DNA from: Bacteroidales bacterium
Lineage (GTDB): Bacteria; Bacteroidota; Bacteroidia; Bacteroidales; P3
Length of the DNA stretch: 64,000 bases
Assembly (NCBI GenBank): GCA_009785505.1
Contig: WQWA01000003.1
Span: 53,902 to 117,901, forward strand
Direction of reading: 5' to 3'
Within the stretch, counting starts at the first letter, position 1; every line of letters begins with the position of its first letter. Position numbers and translations under genes: made by a program. This document shows positions 1 through 8,883 of this stretch, one piece after another. The notes beneath the pieces were generated by a model that saw only the letters and a program-made list of their open reading frames with translations, was not told the DNA's origin and made no database searches.

Positions 1-1077
1 TGCACAACTTCGGTAGATGATGTAAAAGACTGCAACCTTTATGTTGTAACGGTTCCGACTCCCGTTGACAAGAACAATCATCCCGACCTAACTCCGTTGA
101 TAAAAGCGAGCGAAACAATAGGATCTGTTTTGAAAAAAGGTGATATTGTTGTTTACGAATCAACCGTATATCCGGGTGCAACCGAAGAAGATTGTGTGCC
201 GATACTCGAAAAAAAATCAGGTTTAAAGTTCAATAAAGATTTTTTTGTGGGATATTCGCCCGAAAGGATTAATCCCGGCGATAAAGAGCGTACGGTTGAG
301 AAAATTGTAAAAGTTACTGCCGGTTCGACAAAAGAAATCGGTGAAAAAGTAGATGCCATTTACAAATCGGTCATAACCGCCGGAACTTACTTGGCAACAT
401 CTATCAAAGTAGCGGAGGCGGCAAAAGTCATAGAAAATTCTCAGCGAGACATTAATATCGCTTTTGTAAACGAATTGGCAAAAATCTTCAACCGAATGGG
501 TATTGATACGCAAGATGTGTTGGCTGCGGCCGCTACCAAATGGAATTTTTTGCCGTTTAAGCCCGGACTTGTGGGTGGTCATTGCATTGGTGTCGACCCA
601 TACTATTTGGCACAAAAAGCACAAGAATACGGCTATCATCCCGAAATTATTTTGGCAGGACGGCGAATGAACGACGGCATGGGCGAATATGTCGCCAAAC
701 AAGTGATAAAAGGCATGATCAAGCGGAATCAAAACATAAAAGGATCTAACGTTTTGGTTCTAGGAATCACATTTAAGGAAAATTGCCCGGACATAAGAAA
801 TTCAAAAGTGATTGACGTTGTCAATGCGTTGAAAGATTATGATGTGAATGTTGATGTTTACGATCCCCTAGCCTCTTCAGAAGAAACAAAGCATGAATAT
901 GGCATAGATATTTTGAATGGAGACACAACAACACTTAAAAATCAAGCCTACAATGCTGTCGTACTTGCTGTTGCACACAACGATTTCAAAACAATAAACA
1001 TTCGGCAATTATTGAAAAAAGATGGTTTTGTTTATGATGTAAAAGGTGTTTTGGAAAATTATGATGAACGACTATAG
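1..1077 (+). CDS. UDP-N-acetylhexosamine 6-dehydrogenase (TviB/WbpA type), 5' partial
   Basis: Oxidises a UDP-N-acetylhexosamine at C6 to the uronic acid with two NAD+, supplying an acidic sugar for surface polysaccharide. The open frame runs in from before the window, and the first visible residues ([11 protein letters not shown], then DLTPL) are already deep in the NAD-binding domain, so about 90-100 N-terminal residues are missing. The catalytic loop [12 protein letters not shown] with its Cys nucleophile is intact, as is the C-terminal UDP-binding part ([15 protein letters not shown]). It heads an operon with an amidotransferase 30 bp downstream. Exact substrate (GlcNAc or GalNAc) is not decided by the sequence. 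Family assignment is firm. Confidence 0.93.
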   Translation, partial: CTTSVDDVKDCNLYVVTVPTPVDKNNHPDLTPLIKASETIGSVLKKGDIVVYESTVYPGATEEDCVPILEKKSGLKFNKDFFVGYSPERINPGDKERTVEKIVKVTAGSTKEIGEKVDAIYKSVITAGTYLATSIKVAEAAKVIENSQRDINIAFVNELAKIFNRMGIDTQDVLAAAATKWNFLPFKPGLVGGHCIGVDPYYLAQKAQEYGYHPEIILAGRRMNDGMGEYVAKQVIKGMIKRNQNIKGSNVLVLGITFKENCPDIRNSKVIDVVNALKDYDVNVDVYDPLASSEETKHEYGIDILNGDTTTLKNQAYNAVVLAVAHNDFKTINIRQLLKKDGFVYDVKGVLENYDERL

Positions 1078-1107
1078 CGAAAATTTATTCAATAAGTTTT
1101 TTGAAAA

Positions 1108-2979
1108 ATGTGCGGAATAGTAGGTATAGTAAAAAAAGCAGGGCTTGTTGAGGGGCCCGAATTAAAAAAAATGTCGGACAAACTCACACAAAGAGGTCCC
1201 GACGCAGAAGGTTTTTACTGTCACAAAAATGTAGGACTTGGACATCGGAGACTATCAGTTATTGATGTAAGTTCCGGTAATCAACCAATCTTTAACGAAG
1301 ACAAGTCCATTGCCATTGTGTTCAACGGCGAAATCTACAATTTTCAAGAACTCAAGCAGGAATTGCAACAAAAAGGACACACATTTTATACGCAGTCCGA
1401 CACAGAAGTCATTATACATGGTTATGAGGAGTTTGGTATAGAGCGTTTGTTGAATATGCTCGAAGGAATGTTTGCTTTTGCTATTTATGATTCAAATGCG
1501 GATACATTATTTATTGCCCGTGATAAATTCGGCGAAAAGCCACTTTATTACTTCCAAGACGATTCAGCCTTCTTTTTTGCGTCCGAACTTAAAGCTATTA
1601 ATCCTTTCATAGAAACAAAGCATATTGACCCGATGGGTTTGAATTTGTTTTTGTCGCTGTCCTATATTCCAGCTCCTTATACCATCTACAAAGGTGCTCA
1701 AAAATTAAAGCAAGGACATTATTTGAGCATACATAATTTCGAATCACAAGACTATAAATATTACGATATTTTAACCCAAAACATTGGCGAAAAATATACT
1801 GATATTGAAGCTTGCAAAACGGATTTAAGAAACCTGTTGGAAAACTCCGTAAAGCAAAGAATGGTCGCAGATGTTCCGGTTGGAGCTTTTTTGAGCGGGG
1901 GTATAGATTCGAGTATTATTGCAACATTGATGAGTCGATTTTCAGAAAAACCGATAAATACTTTTACAATCGGTTTTAGAGAAAAGGAATACGATGAGAG
2001 CATGCGGGCACAAGTTATAGCCGATCGTATTAAGTCTGAACATACGGTTCATTATTTGGGCTATCAAGATGCCCTGCATATTTTGGATGATATTATTTCG
2101 TACTATGATGAGCCTTTCGGGGATTCGTCAGCTATTCCGTCTTTTTTCGTTGCCAAACTTGCAAAAGAAAAAGTCGATGTGGTGCTGACGGGCGACTGTG
2201 CCGATGAACTGTTTGGAGGATATGACAAATATCTAGCACCGTTTTATGTTCAAAAATTTAACAATCTTCCCTTGTGGGTTCGGAGTTTATGTTCTCAATT
2301 TGTAAACATTGTACCTCACAGCCGTTTTACGAATGTTCTTTTGAGAAAAATGAAAAAGGTAATCAGAAATGCCGAATATTCGGATTTCGATTTGCATTAC
2401 AGCATGATGTGCTTAAGTTTTTCAGATAAGGAGCGCAGAGAATTATTAACAAAAGATTGGAATGCAGATATCAAGCCACACATAAAAAATGTGTACGATC
2501 ATTATCAAAATGGCAGTATGATGGAAAAAGGATTCTATACAGACCTGAAAGTTGTGCTCGAAGGCGATATGTTTGTTAAAACGGACAGAGTGTCTATGAT
2601 GAACTCGTTGGAAACACGAGCACCCTTCATTGCATCATCAATTGCCGAAATGGCCTATCGTATGCCGGTAAACTTCAAAATCAACGGAAAACAAAAAAAG
2701 TTTATTTTGAAAGAAGCGTTTAAAGATATTCTTCCTCCTCAAACCTTGAGATTTGCCAAAGCCGGCTTCGGTGTTCCTGTTGACCATTGGTTTAGAAAAG
2801 ATTTGAAAGACGGACTCATTCAAATGCTAAGCAAAGAATTTGTGGAACAGCAAGGATTATTTAACTATGCTGTTGTTCAAAAAATTGTTGACGAACATTT
2901 ACGAGGAAAAGAAAATCACAAAAACAAATTGTGGAATTTGTTTGTTTTTCAAAAGTGGTATATGAAAAATATAGTGTAG
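1108..2979 (+). CDS. asnB: Asparagine synthase-like glutamine amidotransferase
   Basis: 623 residues, the normal length for AsnB. It begins MCGIVGI, so Cys2 becomes the N-terminal nucleophile of the class II glutaminase domain after Met removal. The synthetase domain carries the PP-loop SGGIDSS near residue 264 and a downstream GDCADELFGGYDKY motif. Known role: ATP-dependent transfer of glutamine ammonia to a carboxylate. Its place between a sugar-acid-forming dehydrogenase and a glycosyltransferase suggests it may amidate a hexuronic acid, as WbpS-like proteins do, rather than make asparagine. That is inference from context. Ends 15 bp before the next gene. Confidence 0.9.
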   Translation: MCGIVGIVKKAGLVEGPELKKMSDKLTQRGPDAEGFYCHKNVGLGHRRLSVIDVSSGNQPIFNEDKSIAIVFNGEIYNFQELKQELQQKGHTFYTQSDTEVIIHGYEEFGIERLLNMLEGMFAFAIYDSNADTLFIARDKFGEKPLYYFQDDSAFFFASELKAINPFIETKHIDPMGLNLFLSLSYIPAPYTIYKGAQKLKQGHYLSIHNFESQDYKYYDILTQNIGEKYTDIEACKTDLRNLLENSVKQRMVADVPVGAFLSGGIDSSIIATLMSRFSEKPINTFTIGFREKEYDESMRAQVIADRIKSEHTVHYLGYQDALHILDDIISYYDEPFGDSSAIPSFFVAKLAKEKVDVVLTGDCADELFGGYDKYLAPFYVQKFNNLPLWVRSLCSQFVNIVPHSRFTNVLLRKMKKVIRNAEYSDFDLHYSMMCLSFSDKERRELLTKDWNADIKPHIKNVYDHYQNGSMMEKGFYTDLKVVLEGDMFVKTDRVSMMNSLETRAPFIASSIAEMAYRMPVNFKINGKQKKFILKEAFKDILPPQTLRFAKAGFGVPVDHWFRKDLKDGLIQMLSKEFVEQQGLFNYAVVQKIVDEHLRGKENHKNKLWNLFVFQKWYMKNIV

Positions 2980-2994
2980 AGCAAAGTCATATCC

Positions 2995-4119
2995 ATGAAA
3001 AAATTATTTATAGTTGTAAATGTGGACTGGTTCCTTTTGTCTCACAGGCTACCTATAGCATTGGCGGCAAAGGAACAAGGATATGATGTTACCATCGTTT
3101 GTGCCAATACCGGGCATAGGGAAAAAATAGAAAGTTATGGATTTCGTTTTATTGATATTCCTTTTGAGCGTTCGGGAAGCAACCCTATTCATGAACTAAA
3201 ATGTGTTTCTCTGCTGTATAAATTATATCGGAAGCACAAGCCCTGCATTATACATCATGTTACATTGAAGGTATGTTTGTTGGGTTCGTTAGTGGCAAAA
3301 ATGCTTGGACATAAAAATGTAGTAAATGCCATTAGCGGATTAGGCTATAATTTTACTGGAGATAGAAATGGGTTGACACAGCAAATTATGCGTCGTATGA
3401 TTCCCATTGCGTTTAAGTCAAAAACGTTTCGTTTTATCCTTCAAAATCCTGAAGATGTTGACTTCATTAGCAAAATGAAATTGGTCCCAAAGGAAAATAT
3501 AATACTGATCAAAGGTTCTGGAGTAAACTTATCCAAATATTCTTACACGAAACTACCACAAACCGATAAAATGCAATTTTTATTTCCTGCACGTATGTTA
3601 TACGATAAAGGATTGGGAGAGCTTATTGATGCCGCAAATATCTTGAAGTCAAAAATAGAAGACAAAGCAGAATTTATCCTAGCAGGAGATTGCGATCTTG
3701 AAAATCTCGCTACAATTCAACCCTATGAGCTACAAAAAAAAATAGACAGTGATTACATTAAATGGATAGGCTTTCAGAAAGATATGATTTCTGTTTATCA
3801 ACAGTCATCGGTTGTCGTGCTTCCTTCTTATCGAGAAGGATTACCCAAATCGTTGATAGAGGCCTGTGCCATTGGCCGCCCCATAATTACTACAGATGTA
3901 CCTGGCTGTCGTGAATGTGTGATAGATGGTTATAATGGTCGTTTGGTAGAAGCCAAAAATGTAGAGGCTTTGGCATCTGCAATACTTGAATTTGTTGAAA
4001 ATAAAAACTTAATGGAAATGTATTCACAAAATTCGAGGTTATTAGCGGAGAAAGAGTTTTCCATAGAAAATGTGGTTAATAAAACCATAGAAATATACAG
4101 GACGTTGTCAAGAATTTAA
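2995..4119 (+). CDS. GT-B fold glycosyltransferase (group 1 / GT4 family)
   Basis: 374 residues. The N-terminal half has the Rossmann start KKLFIVVNVDWFLLSHRLPIA typical of family 4 transferases that begin with an acceptor-binding loop. The C-terminal half has a donor-site E-x7-E motif in REGLPKSLIEA followed by GRPIITTDVPGCRE. No signal peptide; a peripheral cytoplasmic-face enzyme that would add one sugar to the lipid-linked repeat unit. It lies in the polysaccharide operon, 15 bp after the amidotransferase and 3 bp before the epimerase. Donor and acceptor cannot be told from sequence. Confidence 0.92.
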   Translation: MKKLFIVVNVDWFLLSHRLPIALAAKEQGYDVTIVCANTGHREKIESYGFRFIDIPFERSGSNPIHELKCVSLLYKLYRKHKPCIIHHVTLKVCLLGSLVAKMLGHKNVVNAISGLGYNFTGDRNGLTQQIMRRMIPIAFKSKTFRFILQNPEDVDFISKMKLVPKENIILIKGSGVNLSKYSYTKLPQTDKMQFLFPARMLYDKGLGELIDAANILKSKIEDKAEFILAGDCDLENLATIQPYELQKKIDSDYIKWIGFQKDMISVYQQSSVVVLPSYREGLPKSLIEACAIGRPIITTDVPGCRECVIDGYNGRLVEAKNVEALASAILEFVENKNLMEMYSQNSRLLAEKEFSIENVVNKTIEIYRTLSRI

Positions 4120-4122
4120 ATA

Positions 4123-5067
4123 ATGAATATACTCATCACTGGTGCATACGGATTTATCGGAACTAATTTATCAGACTATCTCCGAGAACATCACACTCTT
4201 TTAGCATTGGATGTGTTGAAACAAGAGTCTGATGTTTATTCTCATTACTATTCGTGGAACGACTTGAATATATTGCCATGGGATAATTTAGATGTAGTTA
4301 TCCACTTAGCCGGCAAAGCCCACGATATTAAGAATAAAAACGGAGACCATATCTATTTTGACATTAATACCGACTTAACAAAAAAAACATTTGACTATTT
4401 TTTACAGTCAAAAGCCAAGCAGTTCATCTTTTTTAGTTCTGTGAAAGCTGTTGCAGACATAGTCGAGGGAGATTGTTTGACCGAAGATGCCGCTCCAAAA
4501 CCGATTGGAGCTTATGGCGAAAGTAAAAGAAAAGCTGAAGAATACATGCAAAGCAAAAAATGGAACGAAAAAAACGTGTATATTTTCCGTCCTTGTATGA
4601 TCCACGGACCCGGAAATAAAGGAAACCTGAATTTACTATATCGCTTGGTAAACACAGGGCTTCCATATCCATTGGGAAGTTTCGAAAACAAACGTTCTTT
4701 TTTGAACATACAAAATTTGTCATATATTGTTGAACAGTTTATAACACAAAAGCCCGAGTCCGGAATTTATCATTTAGCTGACGACAAGCCTATTTCGACA
4801 AACAAACTAATAGAGTTGATCGCAAAGACAGCAAATAAAAAAGCAAGAATTTGGAAAATCAATCGTTCCTTTATTACCGCAATGGCAAAAATCGGAACTT
4901 TTTGCAAACTTCCATTCAACGCCCAACAATTACAAAAATTAACAGAAAACTATGTTGTGTCTAACAGGAAAATGAAGTCGGCAATAGGAATAGAACAGTT
5001 GCCAATCAATGTTGAAGACGGCTTATTGCACACGCTCAACTCGTTTCAAAATACCACAAAACAATGA
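4123..5067 (+). CDS. NAD-dependent epimerase/dehydratase (extended SDR)
   Basis: 314 residues with the N-terminal nucleotide motif GAYGFIG and the SDR catalytic pair in YGESK. FFSSVKAV supplies the usual Ser region. The family acts on nucleotide sugars (C4 epimerisation, reduction or dehydration). Neighbours are a glycosyltransferase 3 bp upstream and a phosphosugar transferase whose ATG overlaps this stop by 4 bp. That arrangement resembles WbpV/WbpL-type pairs, in which the epimerase makes the donor used by the initiating transferase. The pairing to a specific sugar is inference. Confidence 0.9.
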   Translation: MNILITGAYGFIGTNLSDYLREHHTLLALDVLKQESDVYSHYYSWNDLNILPWDNLDVVIHLAGKAHDIKNKNGDHIYFDINTDLTKKTFDYFLQSKAKQFIFFSSVKAVADIVEGDCLTEDAAPKPIGAYGESKRKAEEYMQSKKWNEKNVYIFRPCMIHGPGNKGNLNLLYRLVNTGLPYPLGSFENKRSFLNIQNLSYIVEQFITQKPESGIYHLADDKPISTNKLIELIAKTANKKARIWKINRSFITAMAKIGTFCKLPFNAQQLQKLTENYVVSNRKMKSAIGIEQLPINVEDGLLHTLNSFQNTTKQ

Positions 5068-5738
5068 TTTACAAAAAAATTTTTAAGCGCATAATCGATT
5101 TTATTTTGGCTCTAACTGCATTGCTGATTTTAAGCCCCATTCTTATTGCTTGCATGATTATCTTACTTCTCACCGGCGAACGCGAAGTGTTTTATTTTCA
5201 AAAACGAATCGGCAAAAAAAATCGACCGTTTTATATTTGGAAATTTGCAACCATGCTTAAAAATAGTCCGAATATCGGAACAGGGACCATCACGACACGC
5301 AACGATCCTCGTGTATTGCCATTCGGTGGTTTTTTGAGAAAAACCAAAATAAACGAACTTCCGCAAATTTTCAATGTCCTGTTAGGTTCTATGTCGGTAG
5401 TAGGACCTCGGCCTCTCGTAGAAAAACATTTTGAGATGTACTCTGACAAAGTGAAAGAGAAAATAGCAGATCTAACTCCGGGTATTACCGGCATAGGCTC
5501 TATTGTTTTTCGAGACGAAGAAAAGATTCTATCGCAAGGGGGTGATCCCAAAGAAATTTACAAAGAAAAAGTTGCTCCTTACAAAGGCGCATTAGAACTT
5601 TGGTATCAGAAAAATCTCTCTTTTTCCGTAGATGTCAAAATTATGATTCTGACTTTTTGGGCTATCCTTTTTCCAAAAAGCGAACTTCACTACAAGTGGT
5701 TTAAAAATTTACCTACAAAACCCGATTATTTAACATGA
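5064..5738 (+). CDS. Initiating sugar-1-phosphate transferase (PglC/WcaJ small type)
   Basis: 224 residues. One N-terminal hydrophobic helix (about residues 10-35, RIIDFILALTALLILSPIL) is followed by the conserved cytosolic core: FYFQKRIGKKNRPFYIWKF, then ELPQIFNVLLGSMSVVGPRPL. These are hallmarks of monotopic phosphoglycosyl transferases, which move a sugar phosphate from UDP-sugar onto undecaprenyl phosphate and so start each repeat unit. Its size matches PglC-like proteins without the large N-terminal domain of WbaP. Translationally coupled to both neighbours by 4-bp overlaps. Confidence 0.93.
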   Translation: MIYKKIFKRIIDFILALTALLILSPILIACMIILLLTGEREVFYFQKRIGKKNRPFYIWKFATMLKNSPNIGTGTITTRNDPRVLPFGGFLRKTKINELPQIFNVLLGSMSVVGPRPLVEKHFEMYSDKVKEKIADLTPGITGIGSIVFRDEEKILSQGGDPKEIYKEKVAPYKGALELWYQKNLSFSVDVKIMILTFWAILFPKSELHYKWFKNLPTKPDYLT

Positions 5739-6943
5739 TAAACATTCCTCAATTTATTGCTGCAAACATTACGTTTCGCGACAAAAGTATGTTTGCCGAA
5801 GATATCGAAGCAAACAAAGAAAAATTACGCACAGAAGTCGAAAACAAGTCTGTTTTGGTTATCGGCGGTGCCGGAACCATTGGAGCTTCGTTTATTCGTG
5901 CAATTTTGAAGTTTAAACCTTCAAAACTTTTTGTGGTTGACATCAACGAAAACGGACTAACCGAGCTCACTCGAGATTTGAGGAGTACCGCGGATGGCTA
6001 CGTTCCTGAAAACTACGTAACTTATCCGATCAATTTTTCCGATTCCGTTTTTGAAAAGATATTCAAAAAAGAAGGTGGATTTGATATTGTCGCTAATTTC
6101 TCGGCACACAAACACGTTCGTTCGGAAAAAGACCTTTATTCTGTTGAGGCCTTGCTCAAAAATAACGTTACCAATGCACGAAAACTGCTTGATTTGTTAA
6201 TAGCATTTCCGCCAAAACATTTTTTCTGCGTTTCCACAGATAAAGCTGCCAATCCGGTTAATATCATGGGCGGCTCGAAAAAAATCATGGAAGACATGAT
6301 TATGGCCTATTCAACAAAGTATCCCATCACAACAGCACGTTTTGCCAATGTTGCATTTTCCAACGGATCGTTGTTAGATGGGTTTATTCAACGTTTGTTG
6401 AAGCGACAGCCGTTATCTGCTCCTAACGATGTTCGGCGATATTTTGTTTCTCCGGATGAAAGTGGTGAAATTTGCATGTTGGCATGCATTCTTGGCAATT
6501 CAGGCGAGATTTTTTTTCCAAAACTGCAGCCCGAACAAATGCTCACGTTTTCCGAAATTGCCACAAGATTTCTCAATAATTTAGGTTATAAAGCCGTTGA
6601 GTGTGAATCCGAAGAAACTGCTCGACAAGTAGCAAAAAATCGCAGGGAAACAGACACGGATTATCCTGTTTTTTATTTCAATTCCGATACTACCGGCGAA
6701 AAAGGCTATGAAGAGTTTTTTACCGATACTGAGAGTGTCGATTTGGTGAATTTCCATGCATTAGGTGTAATTCAAAATGCGCCTAAACGCCCAGTATCGG
6801 AAATTGATGCCCTATTTTCAACATTAACAACGTTATTTCAAAATCCAAATACCAAAAAGGCGGATGTCGTTAGTGCAATGAAAGAGTTTTTGGGAAATTT
6901 TGACCATGATGAAAAAGGTAAAAATTTGGATTCAAAAATGTAG
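5735..6943 (+). CDS. CapD/FlaA1-like polysaccharide biosynthesis SDR protein
   Basis: 402 residues. GGAGTIGASFIRAIL gives the NAD(P) Rossmann motif near residue 45, and VSTDKAANPVNIMGGSKK is the active-site region of the CapD/FlaA1 group, where Met replaces the usual Tyr of YxxxK. This group forms 4-keto-6-deoxy or epimerised UDP-HexNAc sugars. There is no membrane domain at the N terminus, so it is the short soluble form. Last gene of the operon. A separate promoter for the next gene lies right after its stop. Confidence 0.87.
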   Translation: MINIPQFIAANITFRDKSMFAEDIEANKEKLRTEVENKSVLVIGGAGTIGASFIRAILKFKPSKLFVVDINENGLTELTRDLRSTADGYVPENYVTYPINFSDSVFEKIFKKEGGFDIVANFSAHKHVRSEKDLYSVEALLKNNVTNARKLLDLLIAFPPKHFFCVSTDKAANPVNIMGGSKKIMEDMIMAYSTKYPITTARFANVAFSNGSLLDGFIQRLLKRQPLSAPNDVRRYFVSPDESGEICMLACILGNSGEIFFPKLQPEQMLTFSEIATRFLNNLGYKAVECESEETARQVAKNRRETDTDYPVFYFNSDTTGEKGYEEFFTDTESVDLVNFHALGVIQNAPKRPVSEIDALFSTLTTLFQNPNTKKADVVSAMKEFLGNFDHDEKGKNLDSKM

Positions 6944-6946
6944 CCG

Positions 6947-6978
6947 TTTGTACAGTAATTAAAAATTTCGTATCTTTG
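6947..6978 (+). promoter_or_regulatory. Bacteroidota promoter for the Wzz-like gene
   Basis: -33 TTTG at 6947-6950 and -7 TATCTTTG at 6971-6978, spaced 20 bp. The Wzz-like ATG follows 22 nt later. This is one of the cleanest examples in the window of the TTTG-N20-TAnnTTTG arrangement. Confidence 0.8.
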
Positions 6979-7000
6979 TAAATTCAAAAATTAAAATATC

Positions 7001-7948
7001 ATGTCAGAAAGCCCCACTCCTCAAACTCAAACAGAATCTAAAGAAATAGACCTGATCGATGTAGTCGGAAGAATATTTACTGGTATCGGACACGGTATTC
7101 GTGGCCTTTTCATGGGGCTCTTGCATTTTCTTCGCTTTACAAAAAAACATTTTTGGGTTTTGCTTATACTTGCCATTCTCGGGGGCGGGGGCGGTTATCT
7201 TAGAGAGCATTTACGAGATCCGTTTTTTCAGTCCGAAATGTTGGCTGAAGTACAGCTTATTCCAAGCGCACAAATCGTCGACCGCTTCAACAGCCTAAAT
7301 TTACTGATTCGGGAAAACAACCCTCATGCCCTGGCAACAGTATTAAGTATTCCTGTTAATAAAGCAGAAAACCTTCTCCGTATTCATGCAGATAATATAG
7401 AACAGGAAAGAATTATTGTGTCGCAGCATCGTACAACAGACGCATCACAACGTATTATAATAGATACTATTACCGAAGAATTCGTTCGCATCCAAATTAG
7501 AGTTAGTAATCACACAGCTATTGACAATTTGGAACAAAGCCTTGTGTCTTTCATCGAAAACGAACCCTTCATAGAAGAACGCTTGACCGTTTTCAGAAGA
7601 AATAATCTTTTAATGCAAGAGGCTATCGAAACAGAAATTGAGCAATTGAGAGAATTTCAAAGAATAAACATCGAAAGAAGTCCGCTGGTCATGATTCCCG
7701 GAAATATGCCGTTGATGATTCAAAACCAAGAAGAAACTTATGTTGCAGAAATTTTAGAGTTGCAAGATCATCTTTTAGAGTTGCAACGCGGCCTCATGCT
7801 TACACGGCCATTAACTGTGATTCAGCCGTTTCTGGCACTTAAAACACCGGCAAACCGCACGCTTTTCAACATCATGCTTTCTGCTTTATTTGCCATAGCT
7901 GTAGGATATGTTGTGTTGCTGCTTCGCCAAAATTGGAAACACCTATAA
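7001..7948 (+). CDS. Wzz-type polysaccharide chain-length determinant
   Basis: 315 residues. Two membrane helices bracket a periplasmic coiled-coil region: TM1 about residues 48-66 (HFWVLLILAILGGGGGYL) and TM2 about 290-308 (IMLSALFAIAVGYVVLLL). The Pro-containing region just before TM2 (FLALKTPANRT) fits the Wzz family. No cytoplasmic kinase domain is attached. It would set modal length of O-antigen or capsule polymer at the inner membrane. It sits directly after the polysaccharide operon under its own promoter, and the kinase-like gene starts 3 bp after it. Confidence 0.75.
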   Translation: MSESPTPQTQTESKEIDLIDVVGRIFTGIGHGIRGLFMGLLHFLRFTKKHFWVLLILAILGGGGGYLREHLRDPFFQSEMLAEVQLIPSAQIVDRFNSLNLLIRENNPHALATVLSIPVNKAENLLRIHADNIEQERIIVSQHRTTDASQRIIIDTITEEFVRIQIRVSNHTAIDNLEQSLVSFIENEPFIEERLTVFRRNNLLMQEAIETEIEQLREFQRINIERSPLVMIPGNMPLMIQNQEETYVAEILELQDHLLELQRGLMLTRPLTVIQPFLALKTPANRTLFNIMLSALFAIAVGYVVLLLRQNWKHL

Positions 7949-7951
7949 ATT

Positions 7952-8506
7952 ATGATTTCAATCGCCGGAGACCTCGGTAGCGGGAAAAGCACCATTGCCA
8001 AACGTTTGGCAGAAGTATTGGATTATACTTATTTTTCAACGGGCATGCTTTTTCGTAAGCTGGCCGCCGAACGTGGTATGGACGCCTTGCAATTGAATTA
8101 TCTTTCGGAAACCGATCTGAGTATTGATAAATACATTGACGACAATCTGCGTACAATTAATGACGGCAGCAATTCGCGGTATGTTTTGGACTCTAGAATG
8201 GCATGGTATTTTGTGCCGAAATCGTTCAAAATTTATGCAACAGTTCAACCGGAAATTGCCGCTCAGCGGGTTTTAAGCGATAAAACACGTTTCAACGAGC
8301 CTGAAGCCGCCGATTTGCAAGAAAGAGTCAAAACCCTTCTTGAGCGTCAAAACGTCGAAAATCGCCGTTATAAATCCATTTATGGTGTGGATTGTCTGGA
8401 CTTGTCCAATTATGATTTGATTATCGACACGTCCGACAGTTCGGTAGAAATGTTGGTAGAGCAAATTCTGACAAAATATCGCGGGCATTTCGACTACGCT
8501 CAATGA
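7952..8506 (+). CDS. Cytidylate kinase-like P-loop NMP kinase
   Basis: 184 residues beginning MISIAGDLGSGKST, a P-loop at the very N terminus, then DYTYFSTGMLFRKLA as in archaeal-type CMP kinases. A lid region with Arg residues (TLLERQNVENRRYKSIYG) and a DLIIDTSD strand follow. It phosphorylates a nucleoside monophosphate, most likely (d)CMP. The last residues (FDYAQ) are encoded by one arm of a palindromic repeat shared with the convergent riboflavin kinase gene, and the two genes overlap by 7 bp. True family members end near the preceding EQILTKY, so the tail is probably acquired. Confidence 0.75.
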   Translation: MISIAGDLGSGKSTIAKRLAEVLDYTYFSTGMLFRKLAAERGMDALQLNYLSETDLSIDKYIDDNLRTINDGSNSRYVLDSRMAWYFVPKSFKIYATVQPEIAAQRVLSDKTRFNEPEAADLQERVKTLLERQNVENRRYKSIYGVDCLDLSNYDLIIDTSDSSVEMLVEQILTKYRGHFDYAQ

Positions 8507-8538
8507 CCGCGACCGCACGGATGCTGAGCGTAGTCGAA
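8489..8538. repeat. Palindromic repeat TTCGAC...GCTCA, copy 1
   Basis: Perfect 14-bp arms: TTCGACTACGCTCA at 8489-8502 and TGAGCGTAGTCGAA at 8525-8538. It lies exactly at the meeting point of two convergent genes and contains both stop codons. Related copies sit inside three other genes of the window. Confidence 0.85.
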
Positions 8539-8883
8539 GCACCGCGCATTGTTTCTGTCCAATTCAATCTGTTTTTTTAAATTCTCGAGATTGTCAAATG
8601 TTTTTTCTTTGCGGATAAATTTTTTGACGGCTATTTCCAACGTTTCCCCATAAATTTCCCGTGAAAAATCCAAGATATGAACTTCGGCCGTTCTTTCGGA
8701 AACCCCGAATGTAGGGCGGGTTCCAACATTCAACACGCCGATAAATGTTTCGTTTCCAAACTGCACATCTACTGCATAAACGCCATCCTCCGGCATTTCA
8801 TCGGGTTTGAAAAATTCCAAATTCGCCGTCGGAAAACCCAATTCACGACCTATTTTACGGCCTTCGATAACTTTTGCCAACAT
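8500..8883 (-). CDS. Stand-alone riboflavin kinase (RibF C-terminal domain only)
   Basis: 127 residues matching only the riboflavin kinase half of bacterial RibF: GRELGFPTANLEF (ATP/flavin site), then GVYAVDV, IGVLNVGTRPTFG and EVHILDF. It would phosphorylate riboflavin to FMN. The FMN adenylyltransferase half that normally precedes it is absent; the ATG follows the sppA stop with no spacer (TAAATG). The final residues (CFDYAQHPCGRGH) come from the palindromic repeat at 8489-8538. Either another locus supplies FAD synthesis, or this is a cut-down paralog. Confidence 0.88.
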   Translation of the reverse strand: MLAKVIEGRKIGRELGFPTANLEFFKPDEMPEDGVYAVDVQFGNETFIGVLNVGTRPTFGVSERTAEVHILDFSREIYGETLEIAVKKFIRKEKTFDNLENLKKQIELDRNNARCFDYAQHPCGRGH

